Shown here: positions 15,073-22,706 of the stretch, piece after piece
How the letters are laid out: each line of letters opens with the position of its first letter
Numbering within the stretch: position 1 is the first letter of the stretch
Source: Candidatus Bipolaricaulota bacterium
GTDB lineage: Bacteria > Bipolaricaulota > Bipolaricaulia > UBA7950 > UBA9294
DNA: 24,400 nucleotides
Assembly (NCBI GenBank): GCA_021163015.1
Contig: JAGGXO010000113.1
Span: 1 to 24,400 of the forward strand
Reading direction: 5' to 3'
Program-made: the position numbers and the translations under genes
The notes under the pieces: generated by a model
Databases searched by the model: none
What the model saw: the letters and a program-made list of their open reading frames with translations, nothing else
What the model was told of the DNA's origin: nothing

Positions 15073-16818
15073 CTAGATTTTGCGCATCAGCCCTAGCTCC
15101 GCCAGCTGTTCATCATCGACTGGCATTGGTGCATCAGTGAGCGGGCAGGTTCCGGTTGTAGTCTTCGGAAACGCGATCACGTCGCGCAGCGATTCCTCGT
15201 GTGCCATCAGCATCACTAACCGATCCACGCCAAGAGCGAAACCTCCGTGTGGCGGTGCGCCGTATTCCAGAGCGCGCAGGAAGAACCCAAACCTCTCCTC
15301 CGCTTGTTGGGGCGGGATTCCAAGCACGCTGAAGATTCTCTCCTGCAGCGCGCGAGAGTGAATACGGATGCTCCCGCTCCCCATCTCGATCCCGTTGAGC
15401 ACGAGATCGTAGGCATCCGAGCGCACAGTGAGGGGTGACTCATCAAGGAGATCCATGTCATCTGAGCGCGGGGACGTGAATGGATGATGCTCACTTGTAA
15501 TCTTCCCCTCATCACTTAAGCCAAAGAGTGGGAAGTCTGTTACCCACAGGAAGCTCCAACCTTCACGCGTGATATTCTCTTCCTTGGCGATCGAAAGGCG
15601 CAGATCTCCGAGGCCTTGCTCGATCGTCTTCCCCGCAAGGATGAGGATCAGATCGCCTTCCTCCGCGCCGATGGCGGTGATGATCTTCGACATTGTCTCT
15701 GGAGTGAGGAATTTCGTGAGCGGCGAGGAGATCTCATCTTTCACCTTAATAAATGACATCCCTTTTGCCCCGGCCTTCACCGCGATCTCCTGCAGGTGAT
15801 CGATCTTTGAGCGAGAATAGCCGGCACACCCCTCAGCGCATATCGCCGCTACCTTGCCTCCGCGCGCAACAGTCTCTGAGAAGACGCGAAATCCGGAGCC
15901 CTCAACTACCTGTGAGATGTCCTGTATTTCCATTCCAAACCGAAGATCAGGCTTGTCAGACCCATAACGTGCTAATGCCTCGGCGTGCGTCATCCGCGGG
16001 AAGGGGACTTTCAGGTCCTCTGCGAGCAGGTCGTGGAACGTGCGTTGTAGCGCCCCTTCGAGCAGCGAGAAGATCTCTTCTTTCCCGTTACGTGGGAAGG
16101 AGACCTCCAGATCGAGTTGTGTGAATTCCGGCTGACGGTCGGCGCGCAGATCCTCATCGCGGAAGCACTTGACGAGCTGAAAGTAGCGATCCATCCCCCC
16201 GATCATGAACAGCTGCTTGAATAGCTGCGGCGACTGAGGCAGGGCGTAGAACGATCCGGGTGAGAACCTGCTCGGAACGAGGAAGTCGCGCGCTCCCTCT
16301 GGAGTAGACTTAGTGAGAATGGGCGTCTCGATCTCCACGAAGTTCTTGTCGGTGAAGAAGCTGCGCAGCACATGAAATACTCTGTGGCGCAATCTCAGAT
16401 TGCGCTGCATGCTTTCGCGTCTTAGATCGACATAGCGGTAGCGTAATCGTGTCTCCTCAGTTGTGTCCGACCCATCTCCCTCCACCAGGAACGGAGGCGT
16501 CAGAGAGCGATTGAGGATCTCCAGAGCCTGCACCTCGATCTCTATCTCGCCCGTTGCCATCTCCTCGTTGACGTTTCCCTCACTGCGGGCGCGAACTGTC
16601 CCTGTGATGCATACTACATCCTCCCGATTGAGAGTGTGCGCGTCAGACAGAGCAGGATTATCTCCGGAGAACAGTAACTGCACGACACCAGAGCTATCAC
16701 GCAGATCGACGAACGTCAGTGCTCCCAGGTCGCGGCGGCGTTTCACCCAACCGCACAAGGTGACTTGTCGTCCGATCTCTGTTGCCGATAGATGGGCGCA
16801 GTAGTCAGTTCTGTTCAT
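15073..16818 (-). CDS. aspS: Aspartyl-tRNA synthetase, bacterial type
   Basis: This cytoplasmic class IIb synthetase charges tRNA-Asp, or tRNA-Asp plus tRNA-Asn if the organism lacks AsnRS and has GatCAB. The 581-residue length and domain order fit the bacterial type: OB-fold anticodon domain (residues 1-110, GWVKRRRDLGALTFVDLRD), class II motif 1 region (FVEIETPILTKSTPEGARDF), motif 2 (KCFRDEDLRADRQPEFTQLDLEVSF), a GAD insertion (about 280-400), and motif 3 (GGFALGVDRLVMLM). Whether it is discriminating cannot be told here. The ATG at 16818 follows AAAGGAG by 8 bases. Its promoter is divergent from that of the AbrB-PhoU gene. A 159-base gap separates it from the MoxR operon downstream, which has its own promoter. 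Confidence 0.97.
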   Translation of the reverse strand: MNRTDYCAHLSATEIGRQVTLCGWVKRRRDLGALTFVDLRDSSGVVQLLFSGDNPALSDAHTLNREDVVCITGTVRARSEGNVNEEMATGEIEIEVQALEILNRSLTPPFLVEGDGSDTTEETRLRYRYVDLRRESMQRNLRLRHRVFHVLRSFFTDKNFVEIETPILTKSTPEGARDFLVPSRFSPGSFYALPQSPQLFKQLFMIGGMDRYFQLVKCFRDEDLRADRQPEFTQLDLEVSFPRNGKEEIFSLLEGALQRTFHDLLAEDLKVPFPRMTHAEALARYGSDKPDLRFGMEIQDISQVVEGSGFRVFSETVARGGKVAAICAEGCAGYSRSKIDHLQEIAVKAGAKGMSFIKVKDEISSPLTKFLTPETMSKIITAIGAEEGDLILILAGKTIEQGLGDLRLSIAKEENITREGWSFLWVTDFPLFGLSDEGKITSEHHPFTSPRSDDMDLLDESPLTVRSDAYDLVLNGIEMGSGSIRIHSRALQERIFSVLGIPPQQAEERFGFFLRALEYGAPPHGGFALGVDRLVMLMAHEESLRDVIAFPKTTTGTCPLTDAPMPVDDEQLAELGLMRKI

Positions 16819-16853
16819 GAGATACTCCTTTGCTCTGTTCAGGTATGCCCAAG

Positions 16854-16881
16854 ATTATATGTGGTTATCGGTTCACGGCAA
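16854..16881 (-). promoter_or_regulatory. aspS promoter
   Basis: On the minus strand TTGCCG (16881-16876) and a perfect TATAAT (16859-16854) are spaced by 16 bases, with a leader of about 28 bases to the aspS ATG. Confidence 0.65.
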
Positions 16882-16889
16882 GACAGGTG

Positions 16890-16919
16890 TATATCGCGGT
16901 GTCTTGTATATATATCGCG
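16890..16919. repeat. 9-bp direct repeat at 21-bp spacing, likely operator
   Basis: TATATCGCG occurs at 16890-16898 and again at 16911-16919, exactly two helical turns apart. The second copy lies between the proposed -35 and -10 of the AbrB-PhoU gene, and the first lies just upstream of that -35 and next to the aspS -35. The geometry suits a protein binding one face of the DNA. Binding by the neighbouring AbrB-domain protein is inference. Confidence 0.55.
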
Positions 16920-16932
16920 CATGATCTATACT
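16904..16932 (+). promoter_or_regulatory. Probable promoter of the AbrB-PhoU gene
   Basis: TTGTAT (16904-16909) and TATACT (16927-16932) are spaced by 17 bases. The -35 matches consensus poorly, as might suit a regulated promoter; the -10 is good. The start codon is at 16953. Confidence 0.45.
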
Positions 16933-16952
16933 GAAATTGCGGAGGCGAAAAG

Positions 16953-17954
16953 ATGGACAAGAGAAGCGTGCAGATAACGGGCGGGGGAACGTATTTCGTG
17001 ACCCTCCCAAAGGCATGGGCTACGAAGATAGGGATTAGTCGCGGGTCGGAGGTCACGGTCGTGGAGAATGCCACTGGGAGCCTCCTGCTCATGCCCAAGG
17101 ATCTGAGAACGGAGAACAGCGCGCGTCTCTCTCTTGAAGGAAAGGATGCGGTGTGGATTCAGCGAGCAATCATCTCCTGCTATGTCACAGGGTATGACGT
17201 GATCGAGACGAATGGAACTCGCATATCCGCAGAGCAGCGGCGTGCGGTGCGGCAAGTCGCTCAGTCGCTTGTCGGCTTGGAGATCATGGACGAATCGCAG
17301 GATTCGATCGTTCTCCACTGCCTTGTGAGCATGCGTGATTTCGCCGCGGAGGCTACACTGCGGCGCATCTTCACTATCACAAAGGCGATGCTTGCGGATT
17401 CCGTGAGCGCATTTCTTGCGCGCGATACCACACTGGCAAACGATGTTGTTGAGCGAGACATCGAAGCCGACCGCTTGACGCGGGTGATGTCGCGCGAGCT
17501 GGGTCTGCTTCTGAGGGATCTGCTCCTGGAGAAGGAGATTGGCATGAGCCGTATCCTGTTCCACGAGTATCACGGTGTGGCAAAGATCCTCGAGCGTATC
17601 GGAGACCACGCCGTGCAAATCTCTCGCGCTGTCTCGGGGTTGACTGAGCCGATCGATCCCGATACGGCATCCCGTATCGAGCGATTGCAGCAAGACGCGG
17701 CCGGTGTTGTTCTGCAGAGTGTGGAAGCGTTTCTGAAGGCTGATCTAGGGGGGGCAAACGGCGCGTTGAGTGAGCGTGCGCATACCACTATGTGGGAAGA
17801 AGAGGCACAACTACAGAACGCGGGTGTGAATGCTCTTAGCTTAGCGGTAATCTTCGGAAGCCTCTTGCGAGTAAGGGATTACGCATTCAACATCGCGGAG
17901 GCCGCGCTCAACATGGGCGTGCCGCACTTGCAGGAGAAGAATCAACCGAACTAG
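16953..17954 (+). CDS. AbrB-PhoU phosphate-uptake-type regulator
   Basis: The protein has 333 residues. The N-terminal 48 residues form a SpoVT/AbrB-like swapped-hairpin DNA-binding domain (VQITGGGTYFVTLPKAWATK, GISRGSEVTVVE). The rest is helical with two PhoU-like repeats: VVERDIEADRL with a DxxxD pair (Asp169, Asp173), the metal-binding signature ERIGDHAVQIS (Glu214, Asp218) and a second RDYAFNIAEAA signature near the C-terminus. This fusion is best known from archaeal 'phosphate uptake regulator' proteins. PhoU proteins restrain Pst transport and phosphate signalling; the added domain suggests direct DNA binding. No pst or pho genes are near. GGAGG lies 7 bases before the ATG. The gene converges on the HD nuclease gene with only 5 bases between stops. 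Confidence 0.88.
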   Translation: MDKRSVQITGGGTYFVTLPKAWATKIGISRGSEVTVVENATGSLLLMPKDLRTENSARLSLEGKDAVWIQRAIISCYVTGYDVIETNGTRISAEQRRAVRQVAQSLVGLEIMDESQDSIVLHCLVSMRDFAAEATLRRIFTITKAMLADSVSAFLARDTTLANDVVERDIEADRLTRVMSRELGLLLRDLLLEKEIGMSRILFHEYHGVAKILERIGDHAVQISRAVSGLTEPIDPDTASRIERLQQDAAGVVLQSVEAFLKADLGGANGALSERAHTTMWEEEAQLQNAGVNALSLAVIFGSLLRVRDYAFNIAEAALNMGVPHLQEKNQPN

Positions 17955-17964
17955 CCTTGCTAGT
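17950..17964. repeat. Palindrome joining two convergent stop codons
   Basis: ACTAGC-CTT-GCTAGT is a perfect 6-bp inverted repeat that contains the TAG stops of both convergent genes. No T-run follows on either strand, so it is a weak bidirectional terminator candidate at most. Confidence 0.3.
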
Positions 17965-18988
17965 CTCCCGTGCCCATTCCCTTAAAGAATTTCCTCTTGA
18001 GAAGGCCGTGCCAGTCTGTAAAATCGCCCTGTTCACTGTCCTGTGCAATGTGCATCTCGACCATGTTCAGGCGTGCGGATAGGTTATCGAAGTAGTAGAC
18101 GGCGATCGCCTCGGCCGTCTTTGGAACTATCGCGGCACCGAACTCGAGCTCTCCATGATGAGAGATGATGATGTGCTCAAGCAGCTCAGGAATGTGAGGG
18201 TTGTCCCAGGTGATCTTGCTTGCCGCTTCACGCACCATATCGCGGCCAAGCAGGAGGTGTCCAAGGAGCTGCCCCTCGAAGCTGTAGCGAGGAGCTATCG
18301 GTCTCTCAAGCTCCCTTACTTTGCCTATATCGTGCAGGATCCCTCCGGCTGTGGCCATCCCCTGGTCGAGTGCGGAGGTGGTCTTAGCGTAGTGATGAAC
18401 CCCTCCAGCTACCTCAAGTGTGTGTTCCAGCAGCCCGCCCAAGTAGGCGTGGTGATACTGCACTGCGGCTGGGAATGTTCGGAACGCTTCCTCGTTCTCA
18501 GCGATAAGCAGTGTGGTGAGTTCGCGAAGCGGCTCTGAGGAGATGCTGCTGATCAAGTCTGTCAGCTCGCTCCACATCTCGTCCGGATCGCGTGCGCTTG
18601 CCGGAACAAGGATCCCTGGATCAAAGCCGCTAATCTTCCCAGTTTCCTTCTCGTGTTCTTCCAGGCGTCGAATCGACTCGACGATGATCTGCAATGTATT
18701 GCGATAGGTCTCGGTCCTCCCTTCAACGAAGACGAAATCCCCCTCGTCAAACTGGGACGCGAATCGCTGTGTCGCCTCTGCCCACGCCCGCGCAGGGATT
18801 GTCCCTGATTTGTCAGCTAGAAGGATTTCCAGATAAGCATCGCCTGAGCGGGTCGCCCGCTGCGTCTTCTGCTTGGCGAGGAAGCACTGGGTTATGCGCT
18901 GACCGGGGCGCATATCTTGGATAAGTACGTGCATAAGCGCGTACGGGACTTCACCATGCATATACTGCGAGAGTCTCTCAGCGCACAT
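17960..18988 (-). CDS. YhaM-like 3'-5' exoribonuclease (OB fold plus HD domain)
   Basis: YhaM-type proteins are cytoplasmic 3'-5' exonucleases that trim RNA or single-stranded DNA with an HD phosphohydrolase site. The 342-residue product has an OB-fold nucleic-acid-binding domain (about 20-110; ILLADKSGTIPARAW, DFVFVEGRTETYRNTLQI) and an HD domain with His189 (GGLLEHTLEV), the central GGILHDIGK (His219, Asp220), EHIIISHHGELEFG (His272, His277) and Asp301 in YYFDNLSARL. All expected metal ligands seem present. Length and layout match YhaM/CBF1 family members. The ATG at 18988 directly follows AAGGAGGAAC, which supports this start over the Met at codon 19. Confidence 0.88.
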   Translation of the reverse strand: MCAERLSQYMHGEVPYALMHVLIQDMRPGQRITQCFLAKQKTQRATRSGDAYLEILLADKSGTIPARAWAEATQRFASQFDEGDFVFVEGRTETYRNTLQIIVESIRRLEEHEKETGKISGFDPGILVPASARDPDEMWSELTDLISSISSEPLRELTTLLIAENEEAFRTFPAAVQYHHAYLGGLLEHTLEVAGGVHHYAKTTSALDQGMATAGGILHDIGKVRELERPIAPRYSFEGQLLGHLLLGRDMVREAASKITWDNPHIPELLEHIIISHHGELEFGAAIVPKTAEAIAVYYFDNLSARLNMVEMHIAQDSEQGDFTDWHGLLKRKFFKGMGTGD

Positions 18989-19068
18989 GTTCCTCCTTGA
19001 GCATTAACTGCCTTGACGCGGCTTTGTCGGTCGCTACAGCCATCGACAAGAGATGATCGGACTCTCGC

Positions 19069-19662
19069 TCAGCCACTGTCTGCTTTCTCACCATGATCAA
19101 TTGGCTGCTTCTCATCTGATGGCCGAGTAACGGCGGGAACGAGATCGATCCCGGACTGCTCCAGGAGCGAGATCAAACTGTCGATATCCGTGAACGTGCC
19201 GATCCTTGCGTACACCACCTTTCCTTCCTTGTCGACAAACACACTGAATGGGAACGCTACGACTCTCTTCTTATCCCTTGGCCGCGGAGGCTGGTATTCC
19301 TTGGAGATGACCTCTTGAGCGTCGTAGAGGACCAAGAAGCCGACCCCCTTCTCTTGAACAGCAGCAAGTGCTTCCTCCTGCGAGTTGCCGGCGCATATAG
19401 TGATTAGACGAACCTGTTCGTGATAGTCCTGGCTGAAGCTCTCCAGAACAGGAAATTCGTACTTGCAAGCCCCGCACCAAGTAGTCCAGAAGTTTATGAC
19501 AAGAGGTTTCCCAAGGTAGTCGGATAGGGAGTGTTCTGTCCCGGAGAGGTCAGGAAGATTGAACCCTGGCGCTTGTATCCCTTCAATGGGGAAATCCGCG
19601 GCCATGGCCTGTACCTGCAACAGGGCAGCAAATACCGCCACAATCAACACAAGATGCCTCAC
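19069..19662 (-). CDS. Exported TlpA/ResA-like thioredoxin
   Basis: This is a thiol-disulfide oxidoreductase or peroxiredoxin-like protein acting outside the cytoplasm. It has 197 residues, starting at a GTG with AAAGGAG 6 bases upstream. A signal peptide (LVLIVAVFAALLQVQAMA) ends near residue 21. The AhpC/TSA-redoxin fold shows APGFNLPDLSG, INFWTTWCGACKYEFP with the redox pair Cys63 and Cys66, and the cis-Pro region AFPFSVFVDKEGKVVYARIG (Pro138). The C-terminal 20 residues are charged and probably disordered. Such proteins serve cytochrome c or metal-centre maturation, or general disulfide reduction. It lies 60 bases after the beta-helix gene and is probably co-transcribed with it. Confidence 0.9.
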   Translation of the reverse strand: MRHLVLIVAVFAALLQVQAMAADFPIEGIQAPGFNLPDLSGTEHSLSDYLGKPLVINFWTTWCGACKYEFPVLESFSQDYHEQVRLITICAGNSQEEALAAVQEKGVGFLVLYDAQEVISKEYQPPRPRDKKRVVAFPFSVFVDKEGKVVYARIGTFTDIDSLISLLEQSGIDLVPAVTRPSDEKQPIDHGEKADSG

Positions 19663-19722
19663 GCGGCGCTCCTTTCCTCGCTAGCGAGAATCGACTACCA
19701 AGGGTTTCGAGAACAAGTCGGA

Positions 19723-20547
19723 CTACTTACTGCTGGTGGTCTTTGCCTTCGCCTTTGCCTCCGGTGGAGCGACAAGCGGGAAGTTATCCTGGTCGCCCTC
19801 GCTTCGTATCACGTAAGGGGAGTCCCAGATGCCATTCCCGTCAGCGTCGATCGCCTTCCAATCTGACCAGTAGTTTCCGCTTCCGTCCTTGTCCCATGCG
19901 TTGACATCGACTGAGTGGGCATTGTGAAGGTTGTTCATGAACACATTGCTGTAGAGAAGATTCCCCTGGGATCCAAGGTCGAGATACACACCCATGTGGT
20001 CTGTCGATAGCGTATTGCCGATGATATGGCAACTGTTCGATGCATCTAACCAAATCCCGGTGTCGTTCTTTACAACTGTGTTGTCTACGAGCTGATTGTC
20101 GTGCGAGAAGTAGAGGTGAATACCATCGGTATTTGCGCTCAACGTGCATTCCTTTATGAGGTTGGACGAGGCAAAGTTGAGAGCGATACCGATCCAGTTG
20201 CCAGAGACATCGCAGTTCTTGACCGTTCCATTCTCCACATAGCTCAGGAAGATCCCTGCCTGTGAGGCGCCGCTGATCCTAACGTCCTGGATCACGAAGT
20301 ACCGATCGGTGCGGTGGATGCTTATTCCATACCGACTATATCCAGAGTCTATCTTCCAACCGGCTATGATATAAGGATCCCCAATTGTTCCCGAGCCGGA
20401 AATGACGCCGTTCTCTGCGGTGAACTCGTAGTTATTCCCGATCACGATCGGAGCATGATCGGTTAGCACTGCATCGCCCGCCACAGCTAGCAAACCGGCA
20501 AACAAGACAAACGCACAAGCCACACCCACAAGGGCACGTATTCTCAT
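19723..20547 (-). CDS. Secreted right-handed beta-helix (NosD-like) protein
   Basis: The protein has 274 residues. The signal peptide (VGVACAFVLFAGLLAVAG) ends near residue 24. Then come an N-terminal IVIGNNYEFTAENGVISGSG cap and a series of parallel beta-helix repeats: GISIHRTDRYFVIQDVRI, GIFLSYVENGTVKNCDV, GIALNFASSNLIKECTL, GIHLYFSHDNQLVDNTV, GIWLDASNSCHIIGNTL, GVYLDLGSQGNLLYSNVF. It closes with the common GNYWSDW, DADGNGIWDSPYVI, DQDNFPLV ending and a short KAKAKTTSSK tail. NosD proper helps assemble the copper centre of N2O reductase; without nosF, nosY or nosZ here, a generic carbohydrate- or surface-related role is as likely. GGTGAT near the ATG serves as ribosome binding site, and the promoter is clear. 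Confidence 0.88.
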   Translation of the reverse strand: MRIRALVGVACAFVLFAGLLAVAGDAVLTDHAPIVIGNNYEFTAENGVISGSGTIGDPYIIAGWKIDSGYSRYGISIHRTDRYFVIQDVRISGASQAGIFLSYVENGTVKNCDVSGNWIGIALNFASSNLIKECTLSANTDGIHLYFSHDNQLVDNTVVKNDTGIWLDASNSCHIIGNTLSTDHMGVYLDLGSQGNLLYSNVFMNNLHNAHSVDVNAWDKDGSGNYWSDWKAIDADGNGIWDSPYVIRSEGDQDNFPLVAPPEAKAKAKTTSSK

Positions 20548-20586
20548 TACTCATCACCCCTTTATCGATCTGCAGACAGATACTTC

Positions 20587-20615
20587 ATAATACCAGGTTT
20601 AGCTACCAATGTGAA
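20587..20615 (-). promoter_or_regulatory. Sigma70 promoter of the beta-helix and thioredoxin genes
   Basis: On the minus strand TTCACA (20615-20610) and TATTAT (20592-20587) are 17 bases apart, each one base off consensus. The leader to the ATG at 20547 would be about 33 bases. Confidence 0.7.
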
Positions 20616-20646
20616 GTCCGAATCCGTAATGCTTCATTTCTCCGTC

Positions 20647-21444
20647 TCATCGCCTGCGGCGAAGTGCATCCATGAGGACGACGGGAATAGCTCTGCGCCG
20701 GAAGATGAAGACGAGCAATCCCCCCGCGATGAACCCTCCGATATGCGCGAAGAAGGCGATACCACCCCCGGATGCGCCGATCGCCCCCGCACCACTTATC
20801 ACCTGGAACAGGAACCAGAAGCCAAGGAGTATGGCCGCGGGAATGCGTATCAATCTTATGAAGAAGAAGATAGGAACAAGGGTTAGGATGCGTGAGTAGG
20901 GGAAGAGCATGAAGTAAGCGGCAAGCACTCCTGCGATCGCCCCGGATGCGCCGATCTGCGGGATGGCGCTATGTGGAGAAAGCGCGGCCTGCGCCGCTGC
21001 TGCAATCAATCCGCATAGCAGATAGAAGATGAGAAACCTTCCGTGTCCCATGGCGTCCTCTACGTTGTCTCCGAAGATCCACAGATAGAGCATGTTCCCC
21101 AGGATGTGCAACAGTCCGCCATGGATGAACATAGCGGTGAACAGTGTAATCCATAGCGGGAAGGGGATTGTCGGAGGCAGATCTACCCCGGTGAACAGCT
21201 CGCCCGGCATGAAACCATACGAGAAGATGAAAGCATCCCGCGGCGAGATCAGCACCTTTGAGACGGGCCGATTGAGGCCAGCGAAGTTCATGTTGTGTGC
21301 TTGCCAGGGCGACACATCGAGGGTTAGCGTTTCCTGAGGGCTTCGGGTTAACTGGTAGGAGAACACTAGCAAATTAATGAGAATCAACGCAACCGTGACG
21401 ATAGGGAAACTTCTACTCTTGCGATAGTCTCTCAGAGGGATCAT
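20647..21444 (-). CDS. Rhomboid family intramembrane serine protease
   Basis: Rhomboids cut substrate proteins inside the membrane. The 265-residue protein has six or seven hydrophobic segments and all catalytic signatures: HGGLLHILGNMLYLWIFGDNVED in the L1/TM2 region, the nucleophile Ser167 in GASGAIAGV, and His234 in FFAHIGGFIAGG. The long loop after the first membrane segment (residues 32-95) fits the family. A short polybasic C-terminus (LRRRR) follows. No ribosome binding site precedes the ATG at 21444, but a -10 element lies 7 bases upstream, so translation may be leaderless. The substrate is unknown; the secreted proteins in this window are only speculative candidates. Confidence 0.93.
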   Translation of the reverse strand: MIPLRDYRKSRSFPIVTVALILINLLVFSYQLTRSPQETLTLDVSPWQAHNMNFAGLNRPVSKVLISPRDAFIFSYGFMPGELFTGVDLPPTIPFPLWITLFTAMFIHGGLLHILGNMLYLWIFGDNVEDAMGHGRFLIFYLLCGLIAAAAQAALSPHSAIPQIGASGAIAGVLAAYFMLFPYSRILTLVPIFFFIRLIRIPAAILLGFWFLFQVISGAGAIGASGGGIAFFAHIGGFIAGGLLVFIFRRRAIPVVLMDALRRRR

Positions 21445-21451
21445 GACTGTA

Positions 21452-21481
21452 ATGATACAAGTCGCTCTCCCATTGAGGCAA
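21452..21481 (-). promoter_or_regulatory. Rhomboid promoter placing the transcript start at the ATG
   Basis: On the minus strand TTGCCT (21481-21476) and TATCAT (21457-21452) are spaced by 18 bases. Seven bases separate the -10 from the rhomboid ATG, so the transcript start would fall on the start codon itself. Confidence 0.45.
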
Positions 21482-21569
21482 GCTTGAATCTATGCCCGAA
21501 GTTCTCCGATGTGGTGACCTTACAGATCTCAGCGTTGCGCTCAAGGCAGGGCTATGGCGAAACGGCTGT

Positions 21570-21603
21570 TTGTATTGCTTGCAGGTGAGTATGTATCATA
21601 CAT
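21570..21603 (+). promoter_or_regulatory. Weak promoter overlapped by a palindrome, upstream of the M42 gene
   Basis: TTGTAT (21570-21575) and TATCAT (21594-21599) are 18 bases apart. The -10 is embedded in the perfect palindrome ATGTATCATACAT (21591-21603). The promoter match is modest, but the palindrome over the -10 is a typical repressor-site position. The remaining bases of the 225-base gap between the rhomboid and M42 genes show nothing else convincing. Confidence 0.35.
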
Positions 21604-21669
21604 CGAGGCGGTACCACGTGGCGCTTGCATAGCGTTCGAAGTGTAGATTCAAACTATCAAGGAGGATTC

Positions 21670-22704
21670 ATGGAGCTTCTCAAACATTTGAGTGAGGCGG
21701 CTGGCGTGCCCGGCCACGAGGGGGAGATTCGTGGCATCATCTCGGAGGCGTTGAAGGACCGAGTTGAGAAGGTCGAGATCGATAGCCTGGGGAATCTCAT
21801 AGCTCACATTCCAGGCGATGGACCGGTGGTAATGATCGCTGCACACATGGATGAGATTGGCTTCATTGTCAGCTACATCGAGAAGGACACGGGCTTCTTA
21901 CGAATTCATCCCCTGGGCGGGTTCGATGTCAAAACCCTCATCTCTCAACGGGTGGTGGTGCACACGGAATCGGGAGACCTGGTTGGATGCATCGGAGCCA
22001 AGCCGATCCACATCATGACCGCTGAGGAGAGGAAGAAACTCCCCGAGATGAAGGATCTTTTTGTCGATCTGGGCCTGAAAGAGGATCGCGTGCGTGAGCT
22101 TGTTGGTGTGGGAGACATGGTCACGATGCGCCAGGACTTTGTAGTTGGCGAGGAGATCGTTTCGGGAAAGGCACTGGATGACCGGGCCGGTCTGTACATC
22201 GGTATCGAAGCGATCAAGCGAGCTAAGAAACTTGACTGTGACCTGTATTTCGTTGGGACGACGCAGGAAGAAGTCGGTCTGCGCGGCGCGCAGGTGGCCG
22301 GATTTGCGGTTCATCCGGACATCGCCGTCGCGCTCGACACGACGCTGGCAGTCGACATGCCGGGAGTGCCAGGTGCGCAACAGGTGACTAAGCTTGGAGG
22401 CGGCGTGGCGATCAAGATCGCCGATAGCTCTTCCATTTCACATGTTGGGCTCGTCAAGGTAATGAAAGGGCTGGCGATGGAACGGAAGATCTCCTACCAG
22501 ATGGAGATTCTCCCACGCGGTGGTACGGATGCTGGGGCAATGCAGAGGGCACGTTCAGGCTCAGCAGCGATCACTCTGTCGCTCCCATCGCGCTACGTGC
22601 ACTCGGTCGTGGAAATGGCGCACCAGGACGACATCGAAGCTGCGATCTCTCTGTTGGCAGCATTCCTGGAAACAGCGAGCGGCGTTGATCTGAATGCAGG
22701 ATAG
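21670..22704 (+). CDS. M42 family metallo-aminopeptidase
   Basis: M42 (TET-type) enzymes are cytoplasmic, self-compartmentalised di-metal aminopeptidases that finish peptide breakdown; some members act as endoglucanases by name only. The 344-residue protein carries every expected metal and catalytic motif: AAHMDEIGF (His59, Asp61), GKALDDRAG (Asp170), TTQEEVGLRGA (Glu200 catalytic, Glu201), ALDTT (Asp223), RGGTDAGA and PSRYVHS (His311). The ATG at 21670 follows AAGGAGG closely; an in-frame TTG at 21625 is not preferred. It is the first gene of a three-gene operon, with the amidohydrolase starting 2 bases after its stop. The link to purine breakdown downstream suggests a salvage or amino-acid/purine fermentation setting, which is inference. 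Confidence 0.94.
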   Translation: MELLKHLSEAAGVPGHEGEIRGIISEALKDRVEKVEIDSLGNLIAHIPGDGPVVMIAAHMDEIGFIVSYIEKDTGFLRIHPLGGFDVKTLISQRVVVHTESGDLVGCIGAKPIHIMTAEERKKLPEMKDLFVDLGLKEDRVRELVGVGDMVTMRQDFVVGEEIVSGKALDDRAGLYIGIEAIKRAKKLDCDLYFVGTTQEEVGLRGAQVAGFAVHPDIAVALDTTLAVDMPGVPGAQQVTKLGGGVAIKIADSSSISHVGLVKVMKGLAMERKISYQMEILPRGGTDAGAMQRARSGSAAITLSLPSRYVHSVVEMAHQDDIEAAISLLAAFLETASGVDLNAG

Positions 22705-22706
22705 TT

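Noticed and set aside
16926..17693. Minus-strand open frame of 255 codons
   Set aside because: It lies antisense within the AbrB-PhoU gene, whose motifs are clear; the antisense product has no signal, domain or ribosome binding site and looks like a codon-bias shadow.
21898..22380. Minus-strand open frame of 160 codons
   Set aside because: It is a shadow of the M42 peptidase, which has intact catalytic motifs in the other strand.
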